DNA from: a bacterium BMS3Bbin08
GTDB taxonomy: Bacteria; Nitrospirota; Thermodesulfovibrionia; UBA6902; BMS3Bbin08
Length of the DNA stretch: 64,000 nt
Direction of reading: 5' to 3'
Assembly (NCBI GenBank): GCA_002897775.1
Contig: BDTR01000020.1
Span: 1-64,000 of the forward strand
Numbering within the stretch: the stretch's first letter is position 1; each line of letters begins with the position of its first letter. The notes below the pieces were generated by a model that did not search any database, was not told the origin of the DNA, and worked only from the letters and a program-made list of their open reading frames with translations. The position numbers and the translations under genes were made by a program. This document shows positions 1 to 8,967 of the stretch, in pieces.

Positions 1-140
1 AAATACCCACCCCTGGAGAAAACTGCAACATTTAGGCTATATGCAGAAACAAAAGGGGATTTCTGAGAGCAATATTTAAAACTTACAAATAGGACATTTC
101 TATTTTGGTAAGAATAGGACATTTCTATTTTGGTTTGACA
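1..140. mobile_element. End of an IS21-like insertion sequence (partial)
   Basis: Read on the minus strand from 140, the sequence begins TGTCAAACC and carries two copies of a 22-bp subterminal repeat (see 88-134). A TGTCA tip followed by multiple direct subterminal repeats is typical of IS21-family ends. The element body would lie left of position 1. A short open frame enters at position 1 and stops at 64-66; it could be the tail of a transposase gene but is too short to identify. An outward-facing TTGACA hexamer lies at 135-140, so the end could contribute a -35 box to flanking sequence. The family assignment is inferred from end structure only. Confidence 0.5.
88..134. repeat. Two 22-bp direct repeats at an IS end
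   Basis: A 22-bp unit containing GGACATTTCTATTTTGGT occurs at 88-109 and again, identically, at 113-134, with a 3-bp spacer and 25-bp period. Such repeats are transposase-binding sites in IS21-type elements. Confidence 0.85.
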
Positions 141-197
141 TAATCCTTTAATAATCTTGATTAAATAACTCATAAAGAGGTATATTAAAAAGACTTT

Positions 198-254
198 TTG
201 AAATTCGGAAGTCTGCGATTATATAGATAAAATACATGGTCTTGAAGTTCAAGA
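198..254 (+). promoter_or_regulatory. Possible promoter and palindromic operator upstream of yqeY
   Basis: A TTGAAA hexamer at 198-203 is followed 18 bases later by TATAGA at 222-227. Just downstream lies a perfect palindrome, TCTTGAAGTTCAAGA, at 240-254. Placed about 90 bp before yqeY, this could be a promoter with an operator. It is a visual match only. Confidence 0.3.
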
Positions 255-340
255 TCACATAAGAAAAACAGCAAACTACGCCTACATTTATTCTGGTGCT
301 ACTGCCGATTTCGTCGGTAACTTTTTCTGAAGGAGTAAAG

Positions 341-787
341 ATGTCTGTTTTTGAAAGACTTGAAGATGACCTCAAAACAGCCCTTAAAGGCGGAGACAAA
401 GACAGGGTCTCGGTCATCAGAATGGCAAAGGCCGCGGTAAAGAACAGGGAGATAGAAAAAAGGGACCCTCTTAATGATGAGGAAGTCTGCAGTGTGCTTA
501 TGTCCCTTGCCAGGCGCGCGAAAGACTCCATTGAACAGTTCTCAAAAGGCGGCAGGCAGGAACTTGCCGACAAGGAAGAAAGGGAGCTTGCAATAATTCA
601 GGCGTACCTTCCTCAGCAGCTTTCAGCAGACGAGATCAGGGGGATAGTCAAGGACGTGATCCCGGAGCTCGGCGCGGCCGGTCCCGGAGATATGGGCAAG
701 GTCATGAGATCTGTTATGTCAAAGGTGAAAGGAAAGGCTGACGGCAAGCTTGTCAGCGAACTTGTGAAAGAGGCCCTGGTCTCCTAA
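341..787 (+). CDS. yqeY: GatB/YqeY family protein
   Basis: This 148-residue protein spans the whole YqeY family. Family hallmarks are the alpha-helical N-terminus (FERLEDDLKTALK), the YLPQQLS segment near residues 88-94 and GPGDMGKVM near 113-121. YqeY resembles the C-terminal tRNA-binding domain of the GatB amidotransferase subunit, so a role in tRNA handling is likely but unproven. ATG 341 was chosen because AAGGAG sits at 330-335; the frame is open further upstream without a ribosome site. It is followed after 10 bases by the NIF3-like gene and then dnaG-rpoD, a common arrangement around the macromolecular-synthesis operon. Confidence 0.93.
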   Translation: MSVFERLEDDLKTALKGGDKDRVSVIRMAKAAVKNREIEKRDPLNDEEVCSVLMSLARRAKDSIEQFSKGGRQELADKEERELAIIQAYLPQQLSADEIRGIVKDVIPELGAAGPGDMGKVMRSVMSKVKGKADGKLVSELVKEALVS

Positions 788-797
788 AGGAGGAATT

Positions 798-1757
798 GTG
801 TTACTAAAGGACATATATAAAACCATAATCAGTAAAGGTATGGAAGCGGACCCAAGAGGAAAAGATGATGTTCTGAAGAGCCTTGAAAAACAGAAAGAGG
901 CTTATGAGGACATGAAAGAAGATGAAAAGGAATTTTTTGACAGGGAAAGCCTTACCAATCCTTATGCTGATTCAAGGATCCTTCATGGAACTGGTGATGA
1001 AGAGATAACTGCCGCTATTGTCGGGATCGATATGGAAATGGCTGAAATACTTCTGGCTGACAGGCTTTCTTCAAAAGGAAAGAAGATTGACCTTGTGATC
1101 GCCCATCATCCCGAAGGCAGGGCATACGCGAATTTTTATGAAGTAATGCACATGCAGGCCGATATACTGAATAAATTCGGGGTGCCGATAAATGTTGCTG
1201 AAGACCTTATTGAGGGCAGGATGAAAGAGGTCGAGAGAAAGCTGTCCCCGGTAAATCATACAAGGGCGGTGGATGTGGCAAGGCTCCTTGACATGCCTTT
1301 TATGTGTGTTCATACGCCCGCGGACAATATGGTCGCAACCTATCTCCAGCGCATCTTTGACGAGAGGCAGCCTGACACGCTTGAGGACATACTTAAGATA
1401 TTAAAGGAGCTTCCTGAATACAGAGAGGCATCAAAGAACAATGCCGGGCCCAAGATACTCCTTGGCTCCGGGGGCAGAAAGACAGGGAAGGTATTTGTGG
1501 ATATGACGGGCGGAACCGGGGGCTCCAAGGACATCTTTGAAAGTATGGTGAACGCGGGTGTTAGCACGATAGTGGGTATGCACCTGGGCGAGGACCACCG
1601 TAAAGAAGCTGAAAAAAATCACATGAACATTGTGATCGCCGGGCATATATCAAGCGATAACCTCGGTATCAATCTGGCGCTGGATGAAGTGCAGAAGGCG
1701 GGCTCTCTGGAAGTGCTTGAGTGTTCGGGGTTTAGAAGGTTCAGCAGAATAAAATGA
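798..1757 (+). CDS. NIF3-like (DUF34) metal-binding protein
   Basis: The 319-residue protein carries NIF3/DUF34 metal-ligand motifs: HHPEG at residues 103-107, HTPADN at 172-177, HLGEDH at 262-267, and AGHISSDNLGIN from 281. Family members bind a dinuclear metal centre and have been linked to GTP cyclohydrolase-like chemistry, but the substrate is unknown. An extra helical N-terminus of about 65 charged residues precedes the core. The start is GTG 798, ten bases after the yqeY stop, with AAAGGAGG at 787-794 overlapping that stop. Translational coupling with yqeY is therefore likely. Confidence 0.85.
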   Translation: MLLKDIYKTIISKGMEADPRGKDDVLKSLEKQKEAYEDMKEDEKEFFDRESLTNPYADSRILHGTGDEEITAAIVGIDMEMAEILLADRLSSKGKKIDLVIAHHPEGRAYANFYEVMHMQADILNKFGVPINVAEDLIEGRMKEVERKLSPVNHTRAVDVARLLDMPFMCVHTPADNMVATYLQRIFDERQPDTLEDILKILKELPEYREASKNNAGPKILLGSGGRKTGKVFVDMTGGTGGSKDIFESMVNAGVSTIVGMHLGEDHRKEAEKNHMNIVIAGHISSDNLGINLALDEVQKAGSLEVLECSGFRRFSRIK

Positions 1758-1785
1758 CAGAATACTGGGTTCAGGCTGAAAAGAA

Positions 1786-1880
1786 GGTAAAGGTCAGGAT
1801 GCCGGTATGGTAGTTGGGTTAAGGTTAAGTTAAGACTAACTACATGACCTGTTAGCTAAACCGGCATCCTGACCTTTACC
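1786..1880. repeat. Long inverted repeat between the NIF3-like gene and dnaG
   Basis: The arm at 1786-1806 (GGTAAAGGTCAGGATGCCGG plus one T) is perfectly complementary to 1860-1880, giving a 21-bp stem around a 53-base loop. The loop holds weaker partial repeats (TAGTT/AACTA, GTTAAG words). It ends 19 bases before the dnaG ATG. There is no T-run typical of an intrinsic terminator. It may be a small palindromic mobile element, an RNA processing site or an attenuator controlling dnaG-rpoD. Confidence 0.85.
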
Positions 1881-1899
1881 CAATGACTAATTGGTAATC

Positions 1900-3681
1900 A
1901 TGTCCTCTTATAACAACGACCAGGAAGAAATAAAAAGCAGGTTAGACATTGTTGATGTAATATCCGAATACGTGTCGCTGAAGAAGGCAGGACAGAACTG
2001 GAAGGGGCTCTGTCCCTTCCACGCGGAGAAGACCCCGTCTTTTATGGTCAGCCCCTCAAAACAGATATACCACTGCTTTGGATGCGGAAGCGGAGGGGAT
2101 ATCTTCACTTTTCTCATTAAAAATGAAAACCTTTCTTTTCAGGAGGCGCTGCGCGTCCTGGCAAAAAAAGCCGGGGTTTCGCTTCAGAGGACCCGGGTAC
2201 AGACCGCGGCCGTGGGGTTAAAGCAGAGCCTGCTTGATCTGCATAAGGACGCCGCGCTTTTTTATCAGCAGAACCTGAAGCCAAACACGAAACCCCTGAA
2301 CTATCTGAAAGGCAGGGGAATAACAGCGGAGATCCAGAAGCGCTTTTCAATAGGATACGCGCCTGACACCTGGGACGCCCTTCTTTCTTATCTTAAGAAA
2401 AAGGGATACAAGGCTGACCTTATTGAAAAGGCGGGGCTCGTTACGAAAGGGAAAAAGGGTTTTTACGATACATTCAGAAACAGGATCATCTTTCCGATCT
2501 TTGATATGAGGGGAGAGGTTATCGCTTTTGGAGGCAGGGTCATGTCGGAATCGACCCGTTCCGGGGATAAAGCCATGCCCAAGTATCTTAACTCGCCGGA
2601 GACGCCTATTTTCAGCAAAAGCAGGGTGCTTTACGGGCTTGACCTGGCAAAAGAAACGATCAAAAAAACAGGATTTGTTATTTTTGTAGAGGGTTACCTG
2701 GATGTTATAACATCCCATATGTACGGGTTTGCGAACGCGGTGGCCCCGCTTGGTACCGCGCTTACGCCGGAGCATGGGAAATTGATCAAAAGGTTTACGC
2801 AGGACGCGGTTATAGTTTTTGACGGTGACGCGTCAGGGATTAAGGCGGCAAAGAGCGGTATCAGCGTACTTCTGGAGTGCGACCTTAATGTGAAGGTGCT
2901 GTCCATGCCGCTGGGAGAGGACCCTGACAGTCTCCTGAAGAAGCAGGGCAAAGAGGCATTTGACGCCCTGATCCGGAAAGAGCAGTCAATAGTTGATTTT
3001 TTTGTGTTTGCCGGGGGCGGGTCGCAGCAGGAGGGCGGCGCGCGTCTCATAGCCCGCGAGGCCCTTGAAATAATTTCCAGGATACCTGACAGTGTTCTGC
3101 AGGGCTCCTATACCAAACTGCTCGCGGAAAGACTCGGGATAAACGAACTTTTTATCCGGGAAGAGCTGGGGAAGGTCAAAAAAAGACTGCGTACCAGGAG
3201 GCCGCAAAGGCCTGATGCCGCGTCTGTAAAAGAAAGCCCCCGTGTTTCCGGAGCGCGTGCCTCGGCAAGACCCAGGGATGAAATGTACATACTGCAACTG
3301 GTCCTGCAGTTCCCGGAGATGGCGGAGAGTATTTTTAGCACTGTTTCGGCAGATGACCTGGATGATTCTGTCGCGAGATCGATTTTCAAAAAAATGGAAG
3401 CGGGCCTGATAAGTTCTAACGATCTGATATCAGAATGCAGTGAAGAGGAAAAGAACCTGCTTACCGCGCTTTCTTTAAAGACCGAGTTCGCGTTTGATAC
3501 TGAATCAGGCGATCCTGAGAAACTGCTGGCGGACTGCGTGAAGCGAATCAGGTTTAGAAAGCGGCAGGCACTGCTTAACGGGCTTCAGGACAAAATAAAA
3601 AAGGCTGAGTCTGAGAAAGACCATCATTTGTTAAAGACCCTTCAGCGGGAACACCAGAAACTGCTCAGGTTAAAGGGGTAA
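1900..3681 (+). CDS. dnaG: DNA primase
   Basis: A 593-residue DnaG that synthesises RNA primers at the replication fork. The N-terminal CHC2 zinc finger is present (C38, H41, C59, C62 in CPFH and CFGC). The TOPRIM domain shows the catalytic glutamate in FVEGYLDVI (E264) and the DGD metal site at 308-310. The remaining C-terminal third fits the helicase-binding region. ATG 1900 was preferred over an in-frame TTG at 1891. It lies 5 bases upstream of rpoD, so the two are co-transcribed. A 21-bp inverted repeat precedes it. Confidence 0.97.
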   Translation: MSSYNNDQEEIKSRLDIVDVISEYVSLKKAGQNWKGLCPFHAEKTPSFMVSPSKQIYHCFGCGSGGDIFTFLIKNENLSFQEALRVLAKKAGVSLQRTRVQTAAVGLKQSLLDLHKDAALFYQQNLKPNTKPLNYLKGRGITAEIQKRFSIGYAPDTWDALLSYLKKKGYKADLIEKAGLVTKGKKGFYDTFRNRIIFPIFDMRGEVIAFGGRVMSESTRSGDKAMPKYLNSPETPIFSKSRVLYGLDLAKETIKKTGFVIFVEGYLDVITSHMYGFANAVAPLGTALTPEHGKLIKRFTQDAVIVFDGDASGIKAAKSGISVLLECDLNVKVLSMPLGEDPDSLLKKQGKEAFDALIRKEQSIVDFFVFAGGGSQQEGGARLIAREALEIISRIPDSVLQGSYTKLLAERLGINELFIREELGKVKKRLRTRRPQRPDAASVKESPRVSGARASARPRDEMYILQLVLQFPEMAESIFSTVSADDLDDSVARSIFKKMEAGLISSNDLISECSEEEKNLLTALSLKTEFAFDTESGDPEKLLADCVKRIRFRKRQALLNGLQDKIKKAESEKDHHLLKTLQREHQKLLRLKG

Positions 3682-3686
3682 TCAGC

Positions 3687-5276
3687 ATGACCGGGAAATT
3701 AAACGGGGTTACGACCGGTGGAAAAGAAGAAGAGGAAAACATTAGGGGCGGCGCCGCTGAAACCGCACCCGATGCCATAGATAAAGAAACAATAACTCAT
3801 AAGATCGAGCTTACCCCGGATGACCCGGCAAGAATATACCTCAGGGAAATGGGAGCTGTCTCCCTGCTGACAAAGGAAGGAGAAGCCGAGGCCGCAAAAA
3901 AAATAGACAGGGGCAAAGAAAAAGCGGCCGGGGTAGTTTTCGCGATGCCGTTCACCATCAACAGGGTTTTATCTTTTGCCGGACTGTTAAAGAAAAAAGA
4001 GATGCAGACAAGAGACGTGGTGTTAATGGGAGAAGAGGTGTCTTACGCGGAGGAGCGGGATACTTTAAACGGGTTTTTGAAAACCGTCAGGTCAATAAAA
4101 CATCTCTATAAGAAGAAGAACCTGTATATGACGAAACTGAAAGACAAAAGATTGGGACGCAAAAGTATCGAAGCGTTAACGGAAAAATTAACGGCTAACA
4201 GCCGGCTTATGGTCAGCAGAATTTTCAGTCTCTGCCTTAAGGAAGAAATTATTGCGGCCCTTCTGCGGCAGTTCAGGGAATATACGGCCCGGTATGCCGG
4301 CATTGCCGGAGAAATGGACAGTATTCGCAAGAGACATGGAACATCAGGCAGTAAACAGAGGCGCGGGGGCGCGGCGGCAGCACGCTCCTCCGGCAGGAAG
4401 GTGAAGAGGGCGGACACGGCAAAGCGCCTTTCTATGGATCACAGGCAACTTGTCAGCGAAAAAGATTTTATAGAGTCTGAGCTGGGTCTCTGGGGTGATG
4501 AGGTGAAAAAGGCAATAAGGCTTTGTATGCGCGGAGAGAAAGAGGAGCTTGAAGGCAAGGACCTGCTTGTAGAGGCGAACCTCAGGCTTGTGGTAAGCAT
4601 TGCGAAGAAATACATAGGTAACGGCCTCAGTCTGTCGGACCTGATCCAGGAGGGCAACATTGGACTGATGCGGTCGGTTGATAAGTTTGAATATAAGAGA
4701 GGTTATAAATTCAGCACGTATGCTACATGGTGGATAAGGCAGGCCATTACGCGGGCCCTGGCAGACCAGGCAAGGACCATACGGATACCGGTCCATATGG
4801 TGGAGACCATGAACCGGGTTACGCGCGCTTCAAATGATCTTGTTCAGGAATCCGGTTGCGAGCCGACTGCCGATGAGATAGCGGAAAAGATGGGTATGCC
4901 CCCGGGGAAGGTAAAGGCCATTCTCAGGATATGCAAGGAGCCTGTGTCCCTGGAAACCCCCTTTGGTAAGGAGGATGACAGTATTTTAGGGGATTTCATA
5001 GAGGACAAGACCGTGCCCTCACCGCTGGAATCAGTCCTTCATAATGACCTTCAGAGTCAGATAAGAAAAGTAATGGCGACCCTTGATGAAAAAGAAGCGG
5101 CGATCATCAAGAGGCGTTTTGGCATTGAAAATGACGCGGCCCGCACTCTTGAGGAGGTCGGACAGGAGTTCAGGGTTACGCGGGAAAGAATACGGCAGAT
5201 AGAAGCAAAGGTCATAAAAAAACTAAGGCATCCGACAAGAAGCAGGCTGCTAAAGAGTTTTGTGGAAGGCCTGTAG
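3687..5276 (+). CDS. rpoD: Primary RNA polymerase sigma factor RpoD
   Basis: A 529-residue group 1 sigma-70. Region 1.2 is near residue 47 ([11 protein letters not shown]). A variable charged linker follows, then region 2 with [17 protein letters not shown] near 318 and [10 protein letters not shown] near 348. The region 4 helix-turn-helix ([19 protein letters not shown]) begins near residue 495. It starts 5 bases after dnaG, the classical dnaG-rpoD pairing. It would be the housekeeping factor recognising the TTGACA/TATAAT-like promoters seen elsewhere in the window, for example at mgtC. Confidence 0.97.
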   Translation: MTGKLNGVTTGGKEEEENIRGGAAETAPDAIDKETITHKIELTPDDPARIYLREMGAVSLLTKEGEAEAAKKIDRGKEKAAGVVFAMPFTINRVLSFAGLLKKKEMQTRDVVLMGEEVSYAEERDTLNGFLKTVRSIKHLYKKKNLYMTKLKDKRLGRKSIEALTEKLTANSRLMVSRIFSLCLKEEIIAALLRQFREYTARYAGIAGEMDSIRKRHGTSGSKQRRGGAAAARSSGRKVKRADTAKRLSMDHRQLVSEKDFIESELGLWGDEVKKAIRLCMRGEKEELEGKDLLVEANLRLVVSIAKKYIGNGLSLSDLIQEGNIGLMRSVDKFEYKRGYKFSTYATWWIRQAITRALADQARTIRIPVHMVETMNRVTRASNDLVQESGCEPTADEIAEKMGMPPGKVKAILRICKEPVSLETPFGKEDDSILGDFIEDKTVPSPLESVLHNDLQSQIRKVMATLDEKEAAIIKRRFGIENDAARTLEEVGQEFRVTRERIRQIEAKVIKKLRHPTRSRLLKSFVEGL

Positions 5277-5332
5277 GACCGCACGAAAAGTTCCACTGTT
5301 CTCCCTTGTTGAGAAAAGAGAGTTTGTGAGCG

Positions 5333-5432
5333 CGAAAGAGGGCGCTTCGCTCTTTCAACTGACAAATTTTTCATTTCTGACGGGGTTTACCCCATTAGAA
5401 TAAAGAGTTCAGACCTTTCTGACGGGGTTTAC
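5333..5432. repeat. Small hairpin and 17-bp direct repeats in the rpoD-tRNA gap
   Basis: The 282-base gap after rpoD contains a hairpin (GAAAGAG at 5334-5340 with CTCTTTC at 5350-5356), a weak terminator candidate. It also holds two copies of TTTCTGACGGGGTTTAC at 5374-5390 and 5416-5432. From about 5458 to 5550 follow degenerate CAGATGT / ATCTGTGG / ATCTGCAT words. No gene is seen before the tRNA. Confidence 0.6.
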
Positions 5433-5558
5433 TTTTCTCTGTGTTTTCCATAAAATAAAGACCGCAGATAATCATTGATTATATATAGATAAACACAGAT
5501 GTCTTTTCTGTGGTAATCTGCATCTTTATATCAGCGAACATCTGTGGTTCTTATTGCA

Positions 5559-5634
5559 GGGCCCATAGCTCAGCTGGAAGAGCTACCGGCTCATAACCGG
5601 TTGGTCCCAGGTTCGAGTCCTGGTGGGCCCACCA
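5559..5634 (+). tRNA. tRNA-Met (anticodon CAT)
   Basis: A 76-base cloverleaf with an encoded CCA end. The acceptor stem is GGGCCCA (5559-5565) paired with TGGGCCC (5624-5630), discriminator A, then CCA at 5632-5634. The anticodon arm is ACCGG-CTCATAA-CCGGT and the T-loop is GTTCGAGTC. The G1-C72 pair and the lack of three GC pairs at the anticodon stem base argue against initiator tRNA, so elongator Met is most likely. A lysidine-modified tRNA-Ile2 also has a CAT anticodon and cannot be fully excluded. Confidence 0.93.
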
Positions 5635-5671
5635 GTATATTTAAAAAGCAGTTTTACGGTGGGGATCGAAA

Positions 5672-6421
5672 TTGAATGAGCAGTTAAGTTTATTAATAAG
5701 TCTTCAGGAAATAGACTCCGCAATCCTTGCGATCGCTGAGTCTATTGAATCACTTCCCAACAAACTCAATAGCGCGAGGGCCCTCCTGAAAAAAGCGAAT
5801 ACCGCTTTTGAAAAGTTTAAAGCTGAATACCAGAAAGCGGAAAAACAGAAAAAACAAAAAGAAGGCGAACTGGAGGAAACACAGGAAAAGATCAATAAAC
5901 TGAAAGCCAAAAGTGCGGAGGTCAAGACGAACAAGGAATACGAGGCATACCTTAAAGAGATCAAGGCATTTGAGGACACCAGGTACCAGATCGAAGAAAA
6001 TATCCTTTCAGCTATGGAGACCATTGACGCCCTGTCCGGGAACATGAAGCAGGAAGAAGCGGAATATGAAAAAGCGGAAGAAAAGTTCAGGCAGGAGGAA
6101 AAGGCGCTGGAGGAAGAAAAAAACAGATTAAGTTCTGATATCGATACGTATAAAAGCAAAAGGAAGGACCTGGCCGATAAACTGGACAATGAAATTTATA
6201 ACAGGTATGTGAGCATCTTGGAGGCCGCGGGCGGTGTGGCTGTGGTGCCGGTTCAGAATGAGGTGTGCCTCGGATGCAACACAAATATCCCGCCGCAGCT
6301 GTATAACGACATAAAGAATAATGACGATATCTTCTCCTGCTGCTACTGCAACAGGTTTTTGTTTTACAGGGTCCCGTCTGATCTACCCGGGGTAATAAAG
6401 ACAGGTAATGACACTCATTGA
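5672..6421 (+). CDS. Coiled-coil protein with C-terminal C4 zinc ribbon
   Basis: A 249-residue protein. Residues 1 to about 185 form a charged heptad-rich coiled coil. The C-terminus carries two CxxC pairs (CLGCNTNIPP and CCYCNRF), matching the C4 zinc-ribbon family (zf-RING_7/DUF164 type). Family members have been suggested to bind nucleic acid; the function is not established. The only good start is TTG 5672, preceded by GGTGGGGA at 5659-5666. Its last 14 bases overlap rnhA, which suggests coupled expression. Confidence 0.85.
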   Translation: MNEQLSLLISLQEIDSAILAIAESIESLPNKLNSARALLKKANTAFEKFKAEYQKAEKQKKQKEGELEETQEKINKLKAKSAEVKTNKEYEAYLKEIKAFEDTRYQIEENILSAMETIDALSGNMKQEEAEYEKAEEKFRQEEKALEEEKNRLSSDIDTYKSKRKDLADKLDNEIYNRYVSILEAAGGVAVVPVQNEVCLGCNTNIPPQLYNDIKNNDDIFSCCYCNRFLFYRVPSDLPGVIKTGNDTH

Positions 6422-6917
6422 CAGTATGCCGGGCGAAGATAATCTTCTGCTTTTCGAAGAGGGTCCGCCTGAAACAGAGGCCGAGCTTTACTGCGACGGC
6501 GCCTCAAGCGGTAACCCGGGCGACGCGGGAACAGGCGTTGTAATAAGGTTCAAAGACAGGCCGGGCTCATCCACGTTCAATAAAAAGCGCAAGATATCCA
6601 GATACATTGGAGTGGCGACAAATAATGTCGCGGAATATACAGCGCTTGTAAGCGGCCTTAAAGAGGCTCGCGCGCTGGGGCTGAAAAGAGTGAGCATTTT
6701 TCTTGATTCCGAACTTTTGGTAAAACAGTTAACAGGTGTTTACAAAATAAAGAGCCCGCATTTAAGGCCCTTCTGGGAAGAAGCCGGTAACATCCTGAAG
6801 AAGTTTGACTCATACACCATAGCCCATGTGAGACGGGAATTCAATACAGAGGCTGATAAACTTGCCAGGGACGCCGTAAAAAAAAATTCAGGCAAGTGCC
6901 TGATAAATAAGAAATGA
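6408..6917 (+). CDS. rnhA: Ribonuclease HI family protein
   Basis: A 169-residue RNase H fold protein that would cut RNA in RNA:DNA hybrids. The four acidic catalytic positions are visible: D30 in YCDGASSGNPG, E76 in NNVAEYTAL, D100 in FLDSELLVKQL and D150 in NTEADKLARD. It resembles the short reverse-transcriptase-like/archaeal-type RNase HI branch. The start overlaps the previous gene by 14 bases; an internal ATG at 6426 is an alternative. The first 25 residues before the core are not conserved. Confidence 0.9.
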   Translation: MTLIDSMPGEDNLLLFEEGPPETEAELYCDGASSGNPGDAGTGVVIRFKDRPGSSTFNKKRKISRYIGVATNNVAEYTALVSGLKEARALGLKRVSIFLDSELLVKQLTGVYKIKSPHLRPFWEEAGNILKKFDSYTIAHVRREFNTEADKLARDAVKKNSGKCLINKK

Positions 6918-7026
6918 TCAGTCCTGAGGCCGGCCGGTTGCTTTTAAAAGATGTTTGATGTATATTAGGAAATTATAGGTCTTATAATTTCTGCTTATAA
7001 CCAGCACGCTTTTACGCTGGAGGAAA

Positions 7027-7944
7027 ATGGACGACCATAAGTTAAAAGTATTTTGCACTGTTGCCGAGACTAAAAGTTTTTCCAAGGCATCAGAGATAAT
7101 CCGTCTTACCCAGCCCGCTGTCAGCCTCCAGATACAGGCCCTTGAGGAAGTATGCGGCACCAAGCTCTTTAATCGTTCCGGCTGTGTTATCACGCTCACA
7201 AAGGCAGGGGAGATGCTTTACAGGTACGCCAAAGAGATCAACACGCTTTATCAGGCGGCTGAAAAGGAGATCGGAGAGTTTACCGGTGTTGTAAAGGGCA
7301 TTGTTAGTGTGGGCGCAAGCTCAACAATAGGTAACTACGTTCTCCCCCCTGTTATTTCCGAGTTCAGAAAGAAATTCCCGAATGTCGGCGTTCATCTGCA
7401 TATCGGCAACACAAAGAACGTAATTGAGTTCCTGAACTCCGGGAATATCGATGTGGGCCTTGTTGAAGGAGATATCAAGAAGCAGAAACTGGTCATTGAA
7501 AAATTGATAGCGGACGAGATGGTGCTTATAATGTCACCGCTTCATCCCTGGGCAAAGCGCTCTAATATCTCTATCCTGGAACTTTCAAAAGAGCCTTTCA
7601 TACTCAGAGAAGAGGGTTCAGGTACAAGGCAGATGATCGAAAAGCACCTCACCAGGCACGGGATGTCCTCACATAACATAAAGATAGCTTTTATAATGGG
7701 CAGTACTGAATCAATAAAAGGCGCTGTTGAAGAAGGCCTCGGCATTTCCATAGTCTCCAGATGGGCGGCGAAAAAAGAGATCCGTTACGGGACCTTAAAA
7801 ACAGCCACTTTTAAGGAAGAAAAGTTTATAAGGGACTTTTCACTGCTTTACCGCAAACCCAAGGACTCGTCTCACTCTCTTGATAAGTTCCTTGGATTCC
7901 TGAAAAAATTCCCGTTTGATAAGCTGCTGAGCTCTCAGCGGTGA
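7027..7944 (+). CDS. LysR family transcriptional regulator
   Basis: A 305-residue LysR regulator. The winged helix-turn-helix is at residues 1-60, with the recognition segment TQPAVSLQIQALE. A periplasmic-binding-protein-like effector domain follows, beginning around VSVGASSTIGNYVLPP. The overall pattern resembles regulators of the CysB/selenium-metabolism-associated group, but the effector cannot be named. ATG 7027 has GGAGG at 7018-7022. A short hairpin (CCAGC 7001-7005 with GCTGG 7016-7020) partly covers that site. It stands alone, with no divergent target gene beside it. Confidence 0.88.
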   Translation: MDDHKLKVFCTVAETKSFSKASEIIRLTQPAVSLQIQALEEVCGTKLFNRSGCVITLTKAGEMLYRYAKEINTLYQAAEKEIGEFTGVVKGIVSVGASSTIGNYVLPPVISEFRKKFPNVGVHLHIGNTKNVIEFLNSGNIDVGLVEGDIKKQKLVIEKLIADEMVLIMSPLHPWAKRSNISILELSKEPFILREEGSGTRQMIEKHLTRHGMSSHNIKIAFIMGSTESIKGAVEEGLGISIVSRWAAKKEIRYGTLKTATFKEEKFIRDFSLLYRKPKDSSHSLDKFLGFLKKFPFDKLLSSQR

Positions 7945-8146
7945 TCCTTGTTTAACCATGCTCATAGCTCCCCGTAAGGTTCTTCTTGAAAGGGCGAACC
8001 TAAAACTATCCCGAACTACGGGACAGGCTGGGGTGAATACATAGTTCGTAGCTCAGAGTTAATTATTTGCAATTTACGTTAATTTTTTCAGGGTGTTCTG
8101 TGTACTCAGTGGTGCAGAGTCTATAAGATCCGATATCTCACGGGGT

Positions 8147-8839
8147 TTACAGAGTTGCCCTGTCCCTGCTATCCACTCTTACCGCCCTGACAAATTCCAG
8201 GGTCCCCAGTTTACGAAAAACATCTCTGACGGCCTTTTTATCCCTGGTAGAAACAAGGAAATTATAGACCTGGTCTCCGGTTGCGAGATTTTTTTCGTAG
8301 TCAATCGAGCTGATGTTCATTCCGTATTCTGTAATAACAGCGGCTAATTCTTCTTCCGCGCTGTCAGATATGCCGGTTGAAACAGTGATGTTCCTGAAAG
8401 ACAGTTTTTTGATCTTTGTTTCCACCCTCCTCAGTGTGACAAGGGCAACTACTGTAATTGCCGAGGTAGCAACAGCTGCCAGGTAAAGCCCGGCGCCGAT
8501 CGCGAGACCAATAGCGGAAACGATCCATATTGACGCCGCGGTTGTAATGCCCCTTACCGTGCTGCCGCCTTTTATGATCACGCCGCCGCCCAGAAAACCG
8601 ATCCCGATTATAGCGCCCGCGGCAATTCGCGCGGGGTCGATCCTGAGGGTAGGGTCTATCGCCTTTATGTAAAAATAATAATTTTCAGAGACGATCATTA
8701 TAAGAACAGCCGCGACACAGACTATCAGCTGAGTCCTGAAACCGGCGGCCCGGCCGTGGACCTCCCTTTCAAACCCTATAATGCCTCCTATTAATGCTCC
8801 GAGAACAAGGCGTAATACTATCTCCTGCGCGGGTATCAT
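8147..8839 (-). CDS. mgtC: MgtC/SapB family membrane protein
   Basis: A 230-residue protein. Residues 1-135 hold four to five membrane helices with the MgtC signature GFEREVHGRAAGFRT near residues 22-37 and the GIGFLGGGVIIKGG segment. The C-terminal cytoplasmic part (about 145-230) looks like an ACT-type ligand-binding domain. MgtC proteins act in magnesium-limited growth and ATP synthase or transport modulation. The ATG at 8839 starts just 7 bases after a consensus -10 box and has no Shine-Dalgarno sequence, so the mRNA is probably leaderless. The 202-base gap below it (7945-8146) holds only small hairpins (for example AGGTTC 7977-7982 with GAACCT 7996-8001). Confidence 0.92.
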   Translation of the reverse strand: MIPAQEIVLRLVLGALIGGIIGFEREVHGRAAGFRTQLIVCVAAVLIMIVSENYYFYIKAIDPTLRIDPARIAAGAIIGIGFLGGGVIIKGGSTVRGITTAASIWIVSAIGLAIGAGLYLAAVATSAITVVALVTLRRVETKIKKLSFRNITVSTGISDSAEEELAAVITEYGMNISSIDYEKNLATGDQVYNFLVSTRDKKAVRDVFRKLGTLEFVRAVRVDSRDRATL

Positions 8840-8845
8840 AACGTT

Positions 8846-8874
8846 ATTATAATCCAGCGCCTGCTCGCTGTCAA
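8846..8874 (-). promoter_or_regulatory. Consensus sigma-70 promoter for mgtC
   Basis: On the minus strand TTGACA (8874-8869), exactly 17 bases of spacer, and TATAAT (8851-8846) form a perfect housekeeping promoter. The expected start of transcription, 7 bases downstream, falls on the A of the mgtC ATG at 8839. Confidence 0.8.
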
Positions 8875-8967
8875 AAGCAATAATGGTTGTGGTAAACTAC
8901 AGCTTTAATAAAGCTTGATTTCATAGATAAAAAAGCATGGATTCCTCAGATAAATGGCGTAATTGTT

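Noticed and set aside
2347-2775. Long open frames antisense to dnaG, rpoD, trpC, gnd and nuo genes
   Set aside because: They lie fully within well-supported genes, lack ribosome sites and show no family resemblance.
5374-5432. Two 17-bp direct repeats as a CRISPR array
   Set aside because: Only two copies with a 25-base spacer, no further units and no cas genes in the window.
5559-5634. Initiator tRNA-Met or tRNA-Ile2
   Set aside because: Has a G1-C72 pair and lacks the three GC pairs at the base of the anticodon stem, against initiator; Ile2 cannot be excluded but elongator Met fits best.
8093-8347. 84-codon plus-strand frame overlapping the end of mgtC
   Set aside because: Shadow of the mgtC C-terminal domain on the other strand; no recognisable protein features.
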